Origin: Nocardioides luti
GTDB lineage: Bacteria; Actinomycetota; Actinomycetes; Propionibacteriales; Nocardioidaceae
Length of the DNA: 64,000 nt
Reading direction: 5' to 3'
NCBI RefSeq assembly: GCF_014212315.1
Contig: NZ_JACKXE010000001.1
Coordinates: forward strand, 3,906,001-3,970,000
The notes below the pieces were generated by a model that searched no databases, was not told the origin of the DNA, and worked only from the letters and a program-made list of their open reading frames with translations. Position 1 is the stretch's first letter. Each line of letters begins with the position of its first letter. The translations under genes and the position numbers were made by a program. Positions 8,690 through 17,019 of this stretch are shown here, one piece after another.

Positions 8690-11600
8690 GTGACCACCTG
8701 TGCCACCTGTGGCGTCTCGGGGCAGCCCGACACCGCCCGCTTCTGCTTCTCCTGCGGTGGCGGCCTGCAGCCCGCCGCGTGCACCTCCTGCCAGGCCGAG
8801 ATCGTCCCGGGCGCGCGGTTCTGCTCGTCCTGCGGCTCGCCCCAGGACGGGGCCGCAACGGCCGCCCCGGCCGCGCAGGCGCCCAGCCCGCTCGTCCAGG
8901 CGGTCGCCTCGCGACGGATCACCAGCGTGCTCTTCGGCGACCTGGTCGGCTTCACGAGCCTCTCGGAGACGCGCGACCAGGAGGACGTGCGCGAGCTGCT
9001 GTCGTCGTACTTCGAGGAGTGCCAGCAGATCATCTCCCGCTACGGCGGCACGGTGGAGAAGTTCATCGGCGACGCCGTGATGGCGGTCTGGGGCGTCCCG
9101 ACCGCGCACGAGGACGACGCCGAGCGGTCCGTGCGCGCCGGGCTCGAGCTGGTCAACCGGATCGCGGCGCTCGGCGGCGACGTCGGCGTCCCCGACCTCG
9201 CGATGCGCGTCGGGATCGTCACCGGCGAGGTCGCCGTGACGATCGGGGCCAGCCAGCAGGGCATGGTCGCCGGTGACGCCGTCAACACCGCCGCGCGCGT
9301 GCAGACCGCCGCGGCGCCGGGCCAGGTCTGGGTCGACGAGACGACCCGGCTGCTGACGTCGTCGGCGATCTCGTACGCCGACGCCGGCAGCCACGCCATG
9401 AAGGGCAAGGCCGAGCCGATGCCCTTGTGGTCCGTGCGCGCCGTCGTCGCGGCGGTCGGCGGTGCCCAGCGCGCCGACGGCCTCGAGGCGCCGATCGTCG
9501 GCCGCAACCGTGAGCTGCGCCTGGTCAAGGAGCTCTTCCACGGCATCGAGGAGACGCGGCGCCCGAGCCTGCTGCTCGTCGACGGCGAGCCGGGGGTGGG
9601 CAAGTCCCGGCTGGGCTGGGAGTTCGAGAAGTACGTCGACGGACTCACCGACGCGGTCCGGTGGCACAGCGGTCGCTGCCTGTCCTACGGCGAGGGGGTG
9701 GCGTTCTTCGCGCTCGCCGAGGCGATCCGCACCCGCCTGCAGCGGCTGGCCGCGACCGGCGACGAGGCCGAGCCGGTCGACGACCCGGCGCGCCTGCTGG
9801 CGGCCGGGCTGGAGCGCTACGTGCCCGACCTCCAGGAGCGGACCTGGCTGAGTCCGCGGCTCGGCGCCCTGCTGGGCGTGGGCGGGGTCGGCAGCTTCCC
9901 GCGCGAGGACCTCTTCTCGGCCTGGACGACCTTCCTGCACCGGGTCTCGGAGGACGACGTCCCGGTCGTGCTCGTCATCGACGACGCGCAGCACGCCGAC
10001 GACGGCCTGCTGATGTTCCTCGAGTACCTCCTCGCCGTCGGCACCTTCCCCTGCTTCGTGCTGCTGTTCACGCGCCCGGGGCTGCTGGAGGAGCACCCGA
10101 CGCTCGCGACCAACCGGCGCGCCAGCGTCCTGCACCTCGAGTCGCTCTCCGAGCGCGACATGGCCGCGCTGCTCGACGGGCTGGTCGTCGGTCTGCCCGA
10201 GTCGGTCCGTGCGTCCCTCGTGGAGCGGGCCGAGGGCATCCCGCTCTTCGCGGTCGAGACCGTCCGCTCGCTGATCGACCGCGACCTGGTCGTGCCGCGG
10301 GGCGGGCAGTACGTCCTGGCCGCCCCCGAGGCCCTCGACCTGGACGCGATCGGGGCGCCGGCCTCGCTGCAGGCGCTCATCACCGCCCGGCTCGACACGC
10401 TGCCTCCCGAGCAGCGGCGGGTGCTCGACCAGGCCAGCGTGATCGGCAACTCGTTCACCGTCGAGGCCATCGCCACGCTGTGTCCCGACGTCCCCGATCT
10501 CGACGACGCCCTCGCCGGCCTGGCCCGCGTGCAGCTGCTGCGGCGCGAGTCGAACCGCTTCAGCAGCGAGGTCGGGCAGTACCAGTTCGTGCAGACCGCC
10601 GTGCGGCAGGTCGCCTACGGCACGCTGGCGCGGCGGGACCGCAAGGCCAGCCACCTGGCCGTCGTACGCCTCCTCGAGGCCGACGGCGACGACTCCGGGG
10701 AGCTGGCGCCGATCGTGGCCCAGCACTACCTCGAGGCCCTCGACGCGGTCGCGGACGCACCGGACCGGGCCGAGCTCGCGGCGGCCGCGGTGGGGCACCT
10801 GCGTCGCGCGGCCGCGCGTACGGCGGCACTGGGCGCCCCGGCGGAGGCCGCCGGCCACCTGTCGACTGCGTTCGAGCGCTGCGACGACCCCGGCCTGCGG
10901 GCGCGCATCGAGGGCGAGCTGGCCGAGCAGCTGTCCAAGTCGGGCGACCTGCCGCGAGCGATCGAGCACGGGGAGCGCGCCCGTGACGAGCTGCACCGGA
11001 TGGGTGAGACCGACCTCGAGGCCCGGGCGGTCGCGACGCTCGGCACCGCCACGGTGAACCTGGGGGAGTACGAGCGCGGCTTCAACCTCGTGGCCGCCTT
11101 CCACCGCGAGGTCGAGCTCCGGATCGGCCCTGCCGAGGAGCTCCTGCTCCTGCGCGCGATGATCGTCGCCCAGATCAGGATGGGCGGCGACATCCGCAAC
11201 CTGGCCGAGGACTCCGCGCGGCTGGCCGAGAAGCTGGGCGCCCCCGTGGAGATCGCCAACAGCTACGTCAGCCTGGCCCTGCACTACATGACCCAGGGCC
11301 CGCACGGCCTGGGCCGGATGCTCCTCGAGTCGGCGGCCGACATCACCCGGGACACCCACGACTCGCTGATCCTGTCGCGGGCGCTGACCAATCTGAACGC
11401 CGACTGGACCCAGGACGACGCCCTGAAGGCGGCGGGCTACGGCCGCCAGGCCGTGGAGGCGGCCCGGGTCACCGGGGACAGCTACTGGTTGAGCGCGACG
11501 ACCCTCAACCTGGTCCTGTCGCTGACCGTCATGGGTGAGTGGGACGAGGTGCTCACCCTGACCGAGGGCGTGAGCACCCTCGACCTGGTGATGACCGACC

Positions 11601-12217
11601 TGGTGCGGGTCCGGGTGCTGCGGGCCCGGGGGGAGCCGTGGACCTATGCGCCGGACGTCGACCTCGACTCGGCGGACGACGACCCGACGTTCGTGGCGTC
11701 CATGGCGCTCGCGGGTGCCTTGATCGAGGACCGTGCGGGGGCCCGGCCCGACCTCGTCCGGGTCGTGGCGGCCGTGCGCGGCCTCTACGAGACGGTGGGG
11801 CTGTTCGACGACTTCAGCCTGATCTGGCACCTGGTGTCCGAGCTCGCGTGGGAGCTGGGCGTCCGCCCGGCGCTGGAGGCGCTGCTGGCGGTCGTCGAGT
11901 CCGACCGTCGCAACAAGCCCCCGTTGGGCCTGGAGTCGCAGATGCACCGGGTCCGCGGGCTGCTCGCGGCCGAGGACGGCGAGCCTGCCGAGCTCGTCGA
12001 GGGACACCTCCGCGCCGCGATCGAGGGCTGCGAGGCCTGGCACGCGCGGCCGGCGCTGGCCCGGTGCTGCGCGGACCTGGGCGTGTGGCTGAGCGGCCAG
12101 GGGCGACCCGAGGAGGCGGCGGTGCAGCTGACGCGCGCCCGGGGACTCTTCGCGGAGCTCGGGGCGGTCGCGTGGGCGGCCGAGCTCGACGCGCAGCTGG
12201 CCGGGGCGCGGGTCTGA
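8690..12217 (+). CDS. Double zinc ribbon - class III nucleotide cyclase - AAA ATPase - TPR protein
   Basis: 1175 residues from the GTG at 8690 (GGAG overlaps the start); the frame runs on upstream through the transporter and that part is a shadow. N-terminus: two zinc ribbons (CATC...CFSC and CTSC...CSSC). Cyclase domain about residues 75-240: FGDLVGFT with metal Asp84, EKFIGD with metal Asp128, and GDAVNTAARVQ with the transition-state Asn/Arg, so the domain looks catalytically complete. ATPase: Walker A GEPGVGKS at 299-306 and Walker B VLVIDDAQHAD. The rest is helical repeats. Close paralogue of the gene at the left edge. Likely output is cAMP, read by the neighbouring cNMP-binding transporter and Crp regulator (inference). 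Confidence 0.88.
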   Translation: MTTCATCGVSGQPDTARFCFSCGGGLQPAACTSCQAEIVPGARFCSSCGSPQDGAATAAPAAQAPSPLVQAVASRRITSVLFGDLVGFTSLSETRDQEDVRELLSSYFEECQQIISRYGGTVEKFIGDAVMAVWGVPTAHEDDAERSVRAGLELVNRIAALGGDVGVPDLAMRVGIVTGEVAVTIGASQQGMVAGDAVNTAARVQTAAAPGQVWVDETTRLLTSSAISYADAGSHAMKGKAEPMPLWSVRAVVAAVGGAQRADGLEAPIVGRNRELRLVKELFHGIEETRRPSLLLVDGEPGVGKSRLGWEFEKYVDGLTDAVRWHSGRCLSYGEGVAFFALAEAIRTRLQRLAATGDEAEPVDDPARLLAAGLERYVPDLQERTWLSPRLGALLGVGGVGSFPREDLFSAWTTFLHRVSEDDVPVVLVIDDAQHADDGLLMFLEYLLAVGTFPCFVLLFTRPGLLEEHPTLATNRRASVLHLESLSERDMAALLDGLVVGLPESVRASLVERAEGIPLFAVETVRSLIDRDLVVPRGGQYVLAAPEALDLDAIGAPASLQALITARLDTLPPEQRRVLDQASVIGNSFTVEAIATLCPDVPDLDDALAGLARVQLLRRESNRFSSEVGQYQFVQTAVRQVAYGTLARRDRKASHLAVVRLLEADGDDSGELAPIVAQHYLEALDAVADAPDRAELAAAAVGHLRRAAARTAALGAPAEAAGHLSTAFERCDDPGLRARIEGELAEQLSKSGDLPRAIEHGERARDELHRMGETDLEARAVATLGTATVNLGEYERGFNLVAAFHREVELRIGPAEELLLLRAMIVAQIRMGGDIRNLAEDSARLAEKLGAPVEIANSYVSLALHYMTQGPHGLGRMLLESAADITRDTHDSLILSRALTNLNADWTQDDALKAAGYGRQAVEAARVTGDSYWLSATTLNLVLSLTVMGEWDEVLTLTEGVSTLDLVMTDLVRVRVLRARGEPWTYAPDVDLDSADDDPTFVASMALAGALIEDRAGARPDLVRVVAAVRGLYETVGLFDDFSLIWHLVSELAWELGVRPALEALLAVVESDRRNKPPLGLESQMHRVRGLLAAEDGEPAELVEGHLRAAIEGCEAWHARPALARCCADLGVWLSGQGRPEEAAVQLTRARGLFAELGAVAWAAELDAQLAGARV

Positions 12218-12264
12218 TGAGGGGCCGGGGCGCGGGTCTGGGCGTGCGCCCGGGTGGGGGCCGC

Positions 12265-12933
12265 TCAGCCGGCCTTGCGGTCGAGGCGGGCCCGGTCCAG
12301 CACCACGATGCGCCCGCGGCCCAGCTCGACGATGCCGTCGCCGGCCAGCCGCTGCAGCACCTGGTTCACGCTCGGACGGGTGCCGCCGACCAGCTCGGAG
12401 AGGTGCTCCTGGGTGAGCGGGATCGTCACGGCGCCGGGCCCGTCGGCGTACATCCGGGCGAGCTCGCGCAGCCGTCGGTAGACCCGCCGGTCGAGCCCGT
12501 CGTACAGCGCCTCGAGCAGCCGCGCGGACAGGTCCTCGACCCGGCGCGCCATCAGCGTCAGCAGCAGCTGCTCGGCGCCACGGTGCCGGCGGCGGAGCTC
12601 GTGGAAGGCTGTCGCGGACAGCGAGCGCGTCTCGGCGGGCTCGAGCGCGACGACCGTGGCCGAGCGGACCGGGGCGTTGCCGTCGAGCAGCGACAGCTCA
12701 CCGAAGTAGTCGCCCGGACCGAGCACGTTCAGCGTGACGTTGTCGCCGTGCGGGCTCGAGACGCGCACCGCCACACGTCCGGACGCGACCAGGTGCAGGC
12801 TGTCGGACGGGTCGCCCTCGTGGACGAGCACCTCGCCCTTCGCGAACGTACGCCGGCGCGTGGTCGCCAGCACCTCGCTGCGCTGCGCCTCGTCGAGCGA
12901 GGCGAGCAAGGACCACTCCCCGGCACCGGCCAT
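12265..12933 (-). CDS. Crp/Fnr-family transcriptional regulator
   Basis: 222 residues from the ATG of MAGAGEW; the longer frame (to 13002) would overlap the divergent gene. N-terminal cNMP-binding domain with HEGDPSDSLHLVASGRV and phosphate-binding cassette GELSLLDGNAPVRSATV (Glu and Arg-Ser present, compatible with cAMP binding). C-terminal HTH_Crp with IPLTQEHLSELVGGTRPSVNQVLQRLAGDGIVELGRGRI, where the recognition helix is TRPSVNQVLQRL. It is divergent from the GAF-subtilisin operon with only 38 bp between start codons, so it probably controls that operon and itself. It lies 47 bp from the convergent cyclase. Confidence 0.88.
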   Translation of the reverse strand: MAGAGEWSLLASLDEAQRSEVLATTRRRTFAKGEVLVHEGDPSDSLHLVASGRVAVRVSSPHGDNVTLNVLGPGDYFGELSLLDGNAPVRSATVVALEPAETRSLSATAFHELRRRHRGAEQLLLTLMARRVEDLSARLLEALYDGLDRRVYRRLRELARMYADGPGAVTIPLTQEHLSELVGGTRPSVNQVLQRLAGDGIVELGRGRIVVLDRARLDRKAG

Positions 12934-12971
12934 GGCGCCAGTCAACCATCCGACCGCCCCGAGGAGACCTC

Positions 12972-13517
12972 GTGACACCCAGCAGCAGTGCGTCCCGCGC
13001 ACGCCCCGACCTGGCCCCCACGCTCGCGGCGGTCCGCGCGCTGTTCGGCGCCGCGGCGTGCTCGTGCGCGCTGGTCGACGGCGAGGGCTCCAGCCTCACC
13101 TTCGTCGCCGCCGACGGCGCGGGCGCCGCGGAGATCGTCGGCGTCGACATGCCCGTCGGCCGGGGCATCGCGGGGTGGGCGGCGATGTCCGGCCAGCCGA
13201 TCGCGGTGCGCGACGTCGCCTCGGACGCGCGCTTCAACCGCGACGTGGCCGAGTCCACGGCGTACGTCCCGACCTCCGTGCTCGCCGCTCCGGTGTACGA
13301 CGCGGAGGGCGAGGTGATCGGCGTGGTCTCCGTGCTCGACCCGACCGTCGACCAGGCCACCGACTGGGTGCTGACCGTGCTCGGCACGCTCGCGGTGCCG
13401 CTGGCCGGCCTGGTCCGGCTGGGCGCCGCCGAGGCCCGCGCCGAGGCGCGCCTCACCGAGCTCGGGCGGACCGTGCTCGCCGCCGTCGAGTCGTACGGCG
13501 CCCCGGAGCGCCGATGA
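12972..13517 (+). CDS. GAF domain protein
   Basis: 181 residues from a GTG with GAGGAG five nucleotides upstream. One GAF domain fills residues about 10-150: a small-ligand pocket region with VDMPVGRGIAGWAAMSGQPI, then DARFNRDVAESTAYVPTSVLAAPVYD and GEVIGVVSVLD, all typical of GAF sensors. There is no attached effector domain, so it is a stand-alone sensor. Its stop overlaps the next start (ATGA at 13514-13517), so translation is coupled to the subtilisin. The ligand cannot be read from sequence; a regulatory partner of the protease is the natural inference. Confidence 0.82.
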   Translation: MTPSSSASRARPDLAPTLAAVRALFGAAACSCALVDGEGSSLTFVAADGAGAAEIVGVDMPVGRGIAGWAAMSGQPIAVRDVASDARFNRDVAESTAYVPTSVLAAPVYDAEGEVIGVVSVLDPTVDQATDWVLTVLGTLAVPLAGLVRLGAAEARAEARLTELGRTVLAAVESYGAPERR

Positions 13518-14326
13518 GCCTGCTGCCGGCCTGGTCGGCCGCCTTCGAGTCGGGGGTCCTCGCCGAGGTCCCCGCCCTGCCGCTCGCCGACGCCCGGGAG
13601 TGGGCCTTCGGCGGGTCCACCGGGGCCGGGGTCAGGGTCGCGGTCATCGACAGCGGGATCGACGGCGACCACCCGCGGGTGGGCGGCATCGCCGGCGGGG
13701 TGGCGATGCACGTGGACGCCGACGCGCCCGACGGCTACCGCGCCGAGGAGGGGCCGCACGAGGACCTGGTCGGCCACGGGACGGCCTGCGCCGCGATCAT
13801 CCGCGCGATGGCGCCGGACGCCGAGATCTACTCCGTGCGGGTCCTCGGCCCCAACCTCAAGGGGCGCGGCGGGCTCTTCCACGCGGGCATCGCGTGGGCG
13901 ATCGACCACGACATGCACGTGGCGAACCTGTCCTTGTCGAGCAAGAGCGAGTCGATGTTCGCGCCGCTGCACGACATCGCGGACGAGGCGTACTTCAAGA
14001 ACACCGTCCTCGTCTCGGCCGCGAACAACAGCCCCGGGCCGACGTACCCCTCGCAGTACGCCTCCGTCGTCTCCGTCGCCGCCCGTGAGGGCGACGACCC
14101 GATGCTGCTGGCCTACAACCCCAAGCCGCCGGTGGAGTTCGGCGCGCGGGGGATCGACGTCGACGTCGCGTGGGCGGAGCGGTCGTCGATCGTCGCGACC
14201 GGCAACAGCTTCGCGGCCCCGCACGTGGCCGGGATGGTCACGCTCCTGCTCGGCAAGCACCCGGGCCTCACGCCCTTCCAGGTGAAGGCCGTGCTGCAGG
14301 CGCTGAGCGAGAACGCCGCCCCGTGA
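13514..14326 (+). CDS. Cytoplasmic S8 (subtilisin-family) serine protease
   Basis: 270 residues. The complete S8 triad is visible: Asp46 in VAVIDSGIDGDHP, His88 in GHGTACA and Ser232 in GNSFAAPHVAG, with the oxyanion Asn at 171/172 in SAANNSPG. There is no signal peptide and no propeptide domain, so it should act inside the cell, as do the maturation proteases of some peptide pathways (for example PatA/PatG types). It is coupled by ATGA overlap to the GAF gene and followed after 25 bp by a 34-residue ORF and a repeat protein. Processing the repeat protein is a plausible role but is inferred only from gene order. Confidence 0.88.
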   Translation: MSLLPAWSAAFESGVLAEVPALPLADAREWAFGGSTGAGVRVAVIDSGIDGDHPRVGGIAGGVAMHVDADAPDGYRAEEGPHEDLVGHGTACAAIIRAMAPDAEIYSVRVLGPNLKGRGGLFHAGIAWAIDHDMHVANLSLSSKSESMFAPLHDIADEAYFKNTVLVSAANNSPGPTYPSQYASVVSVAAREGDDPMLLAYNPKPPVEFGARGIDVDVAWAERSSIVATGNSFAAPHVAGMVTLLLGKHPGLTPFQVKAVLQALSENAAP

Positions 14327-14351
14327 GGACCCGACGGAGGAGGTCAGCAAC

Positions 14352-14456
14352 GTGACGCTCGTTGTGTCAGCGAGCGGACGGAACACCCGGCTCGACGAGA
14401 GCAGGATCGTCATCACCGAGGCCGAGCGGCCCACCAACCAGGAGGAGCAGTCATGA
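14352..14456 (+). CDS. 34-residue ORF between protease and repeat protein
   Basis: GTG start at 14352 with a strong Shine-Dalgarno GGAGGAGG at 14336-14343 and an 8-nt gap; the TGA stop overlaps the ATG of the next gene (ATGA at 14453-14456). The peptide begins MTLVVSASGRNTRLDE and ends TNQEEQS. It has no Cys and no membrane segment, resembles no family known to me, and is strongly charged in its second half. The good ribosome site and the coupling to both neighbours argue that it is translated. It may be a peptide substrate, a small regulator, or a leader that couples translation of the repeat protein. Confidence 0.6.
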   Translation: MTLVVSASGRNTRLDESRIVITEAERPTNQEEQS

Positions 14457-14809
14457 GCGAGAACCAGAACGACAGCGGTCAGCCCACCGACGAGGACGTC
14501 GAGGGTCACCGCAGGATGGCCGACGGCGTCGAGGACGACACCGAGGGTCACCGCAGGATGGCCGACGGGGTCGAGGACGACACCGAGGGTCACCGCAGGA
14601 TGGTCGACGGCGCCGAGGACGACGTCGAGGGTCACCGTCGGGCGCCGGGTGGCAACTTCGCCGAGGACGACGTCGAGGGTCACCGTCGGGCGCCGGGTGG
14701 CAACTTCGCCGAGGACGACGTCGAGGGTCACCGTCGGGCGCCGGGTGGCAACTTCGCCGAGGACGACACCGAGGGCCACGTCCAGCCCCGTCGCGACATC
14801 GACCGCTGA
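14453..14809 (+). CDS. Acidic EGHRR-repeat protein
   Basis: 118 residues built almost wholly of repeats. After a 16-residue head come three 14-residue units starting EGHRRMxDGxEDD, then three 16-residue units starting EGHRRAPGGNFAEDD, then a final EGH and a basic tail ending RRDIDR. The three 48-bp DNA units of the second type are essentially identical, showing recent expansion. Each unit has an acidic EDD(V/T) before EGHRR, so a protease cutting at one point would release near-identical peptides. Ideal Shine-Dalgarno GGAGG at 14441-14445, inside the 34-codon ORF. No Cys, no signal peptide. Likely the target or product of the neighbouring S8 protease (inference); no family name is claimed. 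Confidence 0.75.
   Translation: MSENQNDSGQPTDEDVEGHRRMADGVEDDTEGHRRMADGVEDDTEGHRRMVDGAEDDVEGHRRAPGGNFAEDDVEGHRRAPGGNFAEDDVEGHRRAPGGNFAEDDTEGHVQPRRDIDR
14500..14770 (+). repeat. Coding tandem repeats: 42-bp units then 48-bp units
   Basis: Three 42-bp units followed by three 48-bp units, all in frame within the EGHRR-repeat gene. The 48-bp units show no mismatch over their shared core; the 42-bp units differ at a few positions. Unit boundaries are approximate. Confidence 0.85.
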
Positions 14810-14845
14810 CCATCGGCGTCCCGGACGCCTGAGGTCCGCTCGACC

Positions 14846-14882
14846 CGATCGGCCCGGCCCCACGGGGGTGCCGGGCCGATCG
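14846..14882. terminator. Bidirectional hairpin terminator between convergent genes
   Basis: A perfect 13-bp stem (CGATCGGCCCGGC at 14846-14858 paired with 14870-14882) and an 11-nt loop, lying between the repeat-protein operon and the convergent metallo-beta-lactamase-fold gene. There is no clear T-tract, as is common in high-GC actinobacteria. Confidence 0.7.
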
Positions 14883-14896
14883 TCGTGCGTGCGGGC

Positions 14897-15745
14897 TCAG
14901 GCCAGCGGCAGCCGGCGCCCGCCGCGGGGCAGGTGCTCGTAGCCGCGGCGTACGGCGTGGGCCAGCACCTCGCGCGGCCACGGCCACTCGCCGGCCGCCA
15001 GCGCCTCGTCGGGGGAGACCCCGCGGCCCGCGAGCGAGCGGATCTCCTCGGCCACCAGCCCGATCGTGTTGCGCTGCTCCTCCACGAAGTCGCGGTCGAC
15101 GACCGCGCCGTGGCCGGGGACGACCACGGTGGCCGCGGTCGTCAGCCCGAGCACCACGTCCAGGCTCCACGGCCACTCGAGCGGGTGGCAGTCCTGCCCG
15201 AAGCCGGGCGGGGCCGACTCCTCGACCAGGTCGCCCGCCAGCACCACGTCGGCGTCCGGGACGCGCACGACCAGGTCGCCGGCCGTGTGCCCGCGGCCCG
15301 GGTGCACCAGCTCGACCGCGCGGTCGCCGAGGTCCAGCGAGACCGCCGACGAGAAGGTGTGGTCGGCCGTGACGATCTCGGTGGCCAGGACCTCCTCGGC
15401 GTGCTCGTCGCCCGGGTCGGCGGCGTACGCCCTCTTGATCCGCTCGCCCGCCGCCACCGTGTTCGCCGCCGCGGTCTCGTGGGCGTGGATGGGCAGGGCG
15501 CCGTACGCCGTGCGGAACTCGGCGTTGCCGAAGGTGTGGTCGAAGTGCTCGTGGGTGTTCACCACCGCCACGACGTCGCCCTGCCCGAGGCGGCGCACGT
15601 CCGCGAGCACCTCGCGCGCGGCGGCGCCGGACGAGTGGGTGTCGACGACCATCAGCCCACGCTCACCGCCGATCAGCGTGACGTTGACGTCGAACCACGC
15701 GTAGCGCGCGACCCAGACCCGGTCGGCGACCTCGGTGAAGACCAT
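14897..15745 (-). CDS. Metallo-beta-lactamase-fold hydrolase
   Basis: 282 residues from the ATG of [12 protein letters not shown]; a longer frame exists, but TACGCT lies 6 nt before this ATG and fixes the start. The metal motif [11 protein letters not shown] (HxHxDH) is complete, and further ligands appear in GRGHTAGD and GDLVEE, with PGHGAVVD near the C-terminus. The N-terminal WFDVNVTLI...[15 protein letters not shown] pattern fits the general MBL hydrolase group (glyoxalase II, lactonase or beta-lactamase-like). Without a diagnostic motif the substrate stays open. It is divergent from hrcA. Confidence 0.85.
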   Translation of the reverse strand: MVFTEVADRVWVARYAWFDVNVTLIGGERGLMVVDTHSSGAAAREVLADVRRLGQGDVVAVVNTHEHFDHTFGNAEFRTAYGALPIHAHETAAANTVAAGERIKRAYAADPGDEHAEEVLATEIVTADHTFSSAVSLDLGDRAVELVHPGRGHTAGDLVVRVPDADVVLAGDLVEESAPPGFGQDCHPLEWPWSLDVVLGLTTAATVVVPGHGAVVDRDFVEEQRNTIGLVAEEIRSLAGRGVSPDEALAAGEWPWPREVLAHAVRRGYEHLPRGGRRLPLA

Positions 15746-15751
15746 CCGGGC

Positions 15752-15757
15752 AGCGTA
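15752..15757 (-). promoter_or_regulatory. -10 hexamer TACGCT for the MBL-fold gene
   Basis: The hexamer ends 6 nt before the ATG at 15745, which both suggests a leaderless transcript and selects this start over the longer frame. Confidence 0.5.
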
Positions 15758-15849
15758 CGGGTCGACCCCGCCGCGGCGTGTGCCTGTCGACGCGTCCCAG
15801 CGCGTCCTCGGGCACACGAGGCGGACGCGGGTGCGCTCGCCTAGTACGC

Positions 15850-15876
15850 TTGGCACTCAGGCGTGACGAGTGCCAG
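15850..15876. promoter_or_regulatory. CIRCE operator (HrcA-binding site)
   Basis: TTGGCACTC - 9 nt - GAGTGCCAG, an inverted repeat that matches the CIRCE consensus TTAGCACTC-N9-GAGTGCTAA with a matched A-to-G/T-to-C change in each arm. It lies 54 bp upstream of the hrcA start codon, so HrcA would repress its own operon (hrcA-dnaJ-rsmE) until heat shock. Confidence 0.93.
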
Positions 15877-15930
15877 TGGACAGCAGCAGCCGACCCCCGT
15901 GGTCGGCGACGGACCCGCGAGGAGGGCGAC

Positions 15931-16944
15931 GTGCAGGAGGAACGCAGGCTCGCCGTGCTCCGGGCGATCGTCGAGGACTACGTCGCCACCGAGGAGCCCG
16001 TCGGCTCCAAGGCGCTCGTCGAGCGGCACGGGCTGGGCGTCTCGCCCGCCACGGTGCGCAACGACATGGCCGCGCTGGAGGAGGAGGGCTTCATCGCCCA
16101 GCCGCACACCAGCGCCGGGCGGGTGCCCACGGACAAGGGCTACCGGCTGTTCGTTGACCGGCTCACGACCGTGAAGCCGATGAGCGCCGCGGAGCGCCGG
16201 GCGATCTCGACCTTCCTCGACGGCGCGGTCGACCTCGACGACGTCGTGCAGCGCTCGGTCCGGATGCTCTCGCAGCTGACCCGGCAGGTCGCCGTCGTGC
16301 AGTACCCCACCCTCTCCCGCTCCACGGTCCGCCACATCGAGCTGGTCGCGCTCGCGCCGACCCGGCTGCTCGTGGTGCTCATCCTCAGCACCGGGCGCGT
16401 CGAGCAGCGGCTGGTCGAGCTGCAGGCCGAGCTCACCGACGACGCCCTCGTCGACCTGCGCTCCCTCGTCAACCGCGCGGCCACCGGCCAGGTGATCGCC
16501 GAGGCCGTGACCGGCCTGCGCGCCGTCGTACCCCCCGTCGACGGCGTGGACACCGCGGCCATCGTCGACGTGCTGTGCGACGCGATGTCCGACCACCGCT
16601 CGGACGAGCGGATCGCGGTCAGCGGCACCGCCCACCTCGCGCGGTACGGCGACACGTTCGACTCGGCGGTCCGCCCGCTGCTCGAGGCGCTCGAGGAGCA
16701 CGTGATCCTCCTCAAGCTGCTCGGCGAGGCCAGCACCGGCGGTGCCGTCACCGTGCGGATCGGCGCCGAGGGGCCCTACCAGGAGCTCTCCTCGACCAGC
16801 GTCGTCGCGACCGGGTACGGCCCGCGCGACGAGGCGCTCGCCACCCTCGGCATCGTCGGCCCCACCCGCATGGACTACCCCGGCACGATGGCGGCGGTGC
16901 GCGCCGTCGCCCGGTACGTCTCGCGGATCCTCGACGAGGGCTGA
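15931..16944 (+). CDS. hrcA: Heat-inducible transcription repressor HrcA
   Basis: 337 residues from the GTG at 15931, preceded by GAGGAGG; the upstream part of the open frame contains the CIRCE operator and cannot be coding. N-terminal winged helix: [55 protein letters not shown]. The rest is the GAF-like HrcA domain with the usual [13 protein letters not shown] link. It represses heat-shock operons by binding CIRCE. It is followed after 75 bp by dnaJ, as expected for actinobacteria. Confidence 0.96.
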   Translation: MQEERRLAVLRAIVEDYVATEEPVGSKALVERHGLGVSPATVRNDMAALEEEGFIAQPHTSAGRVPTDKGYRLFVDRLTTVKPMSAAERRAISTFLDGAVDLDDVVQRSVRMLSQLTRQVAVVQYPTLSRSTVRHIELVALAPTRLLVVLILSTGRVEQRLVELQAELTDDALVDLRSLVNRAATGQVIAEAVTGLRAVVPPVDGVDTAAIVDVLCDAMSDHRSDERIAVSGTAHLARYGDTFDSAVRPLLEALEEHVILLKLLGEASTGGAVTVRIGAEGPYQELSSTSVVATGYGPRDEALATLGIVGPTRMDYPGTMAAVRAVARYVSRILDEG

Positions 16945-17019
16945 CGCCCCGCACCGCCCCACTCCAGCAGCACCGCTCCAGCAACCGACCAGCCCCAGAG
17001 CCAGAAGGACCCATCACTC

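Noticed and set aside
8333..12043. Open frame of about 1,240 codons opposite the second cyclase
   Set aside because: Shadow of the cyclase gene, no recognisable domain or start signals.
12734..14326. Single 530-residue fusion of a regulator and the subtilisin
   Set aside because: The upstream part is antisense to Crp and out of phase with the GAF gene; the ATG at 13514 coupled to the GAF stop is the real start.
14846..14882. Candidate small RNA or attachment site
   Set aside because: A single 13-bp stem in a convergent gap is explained by termination.
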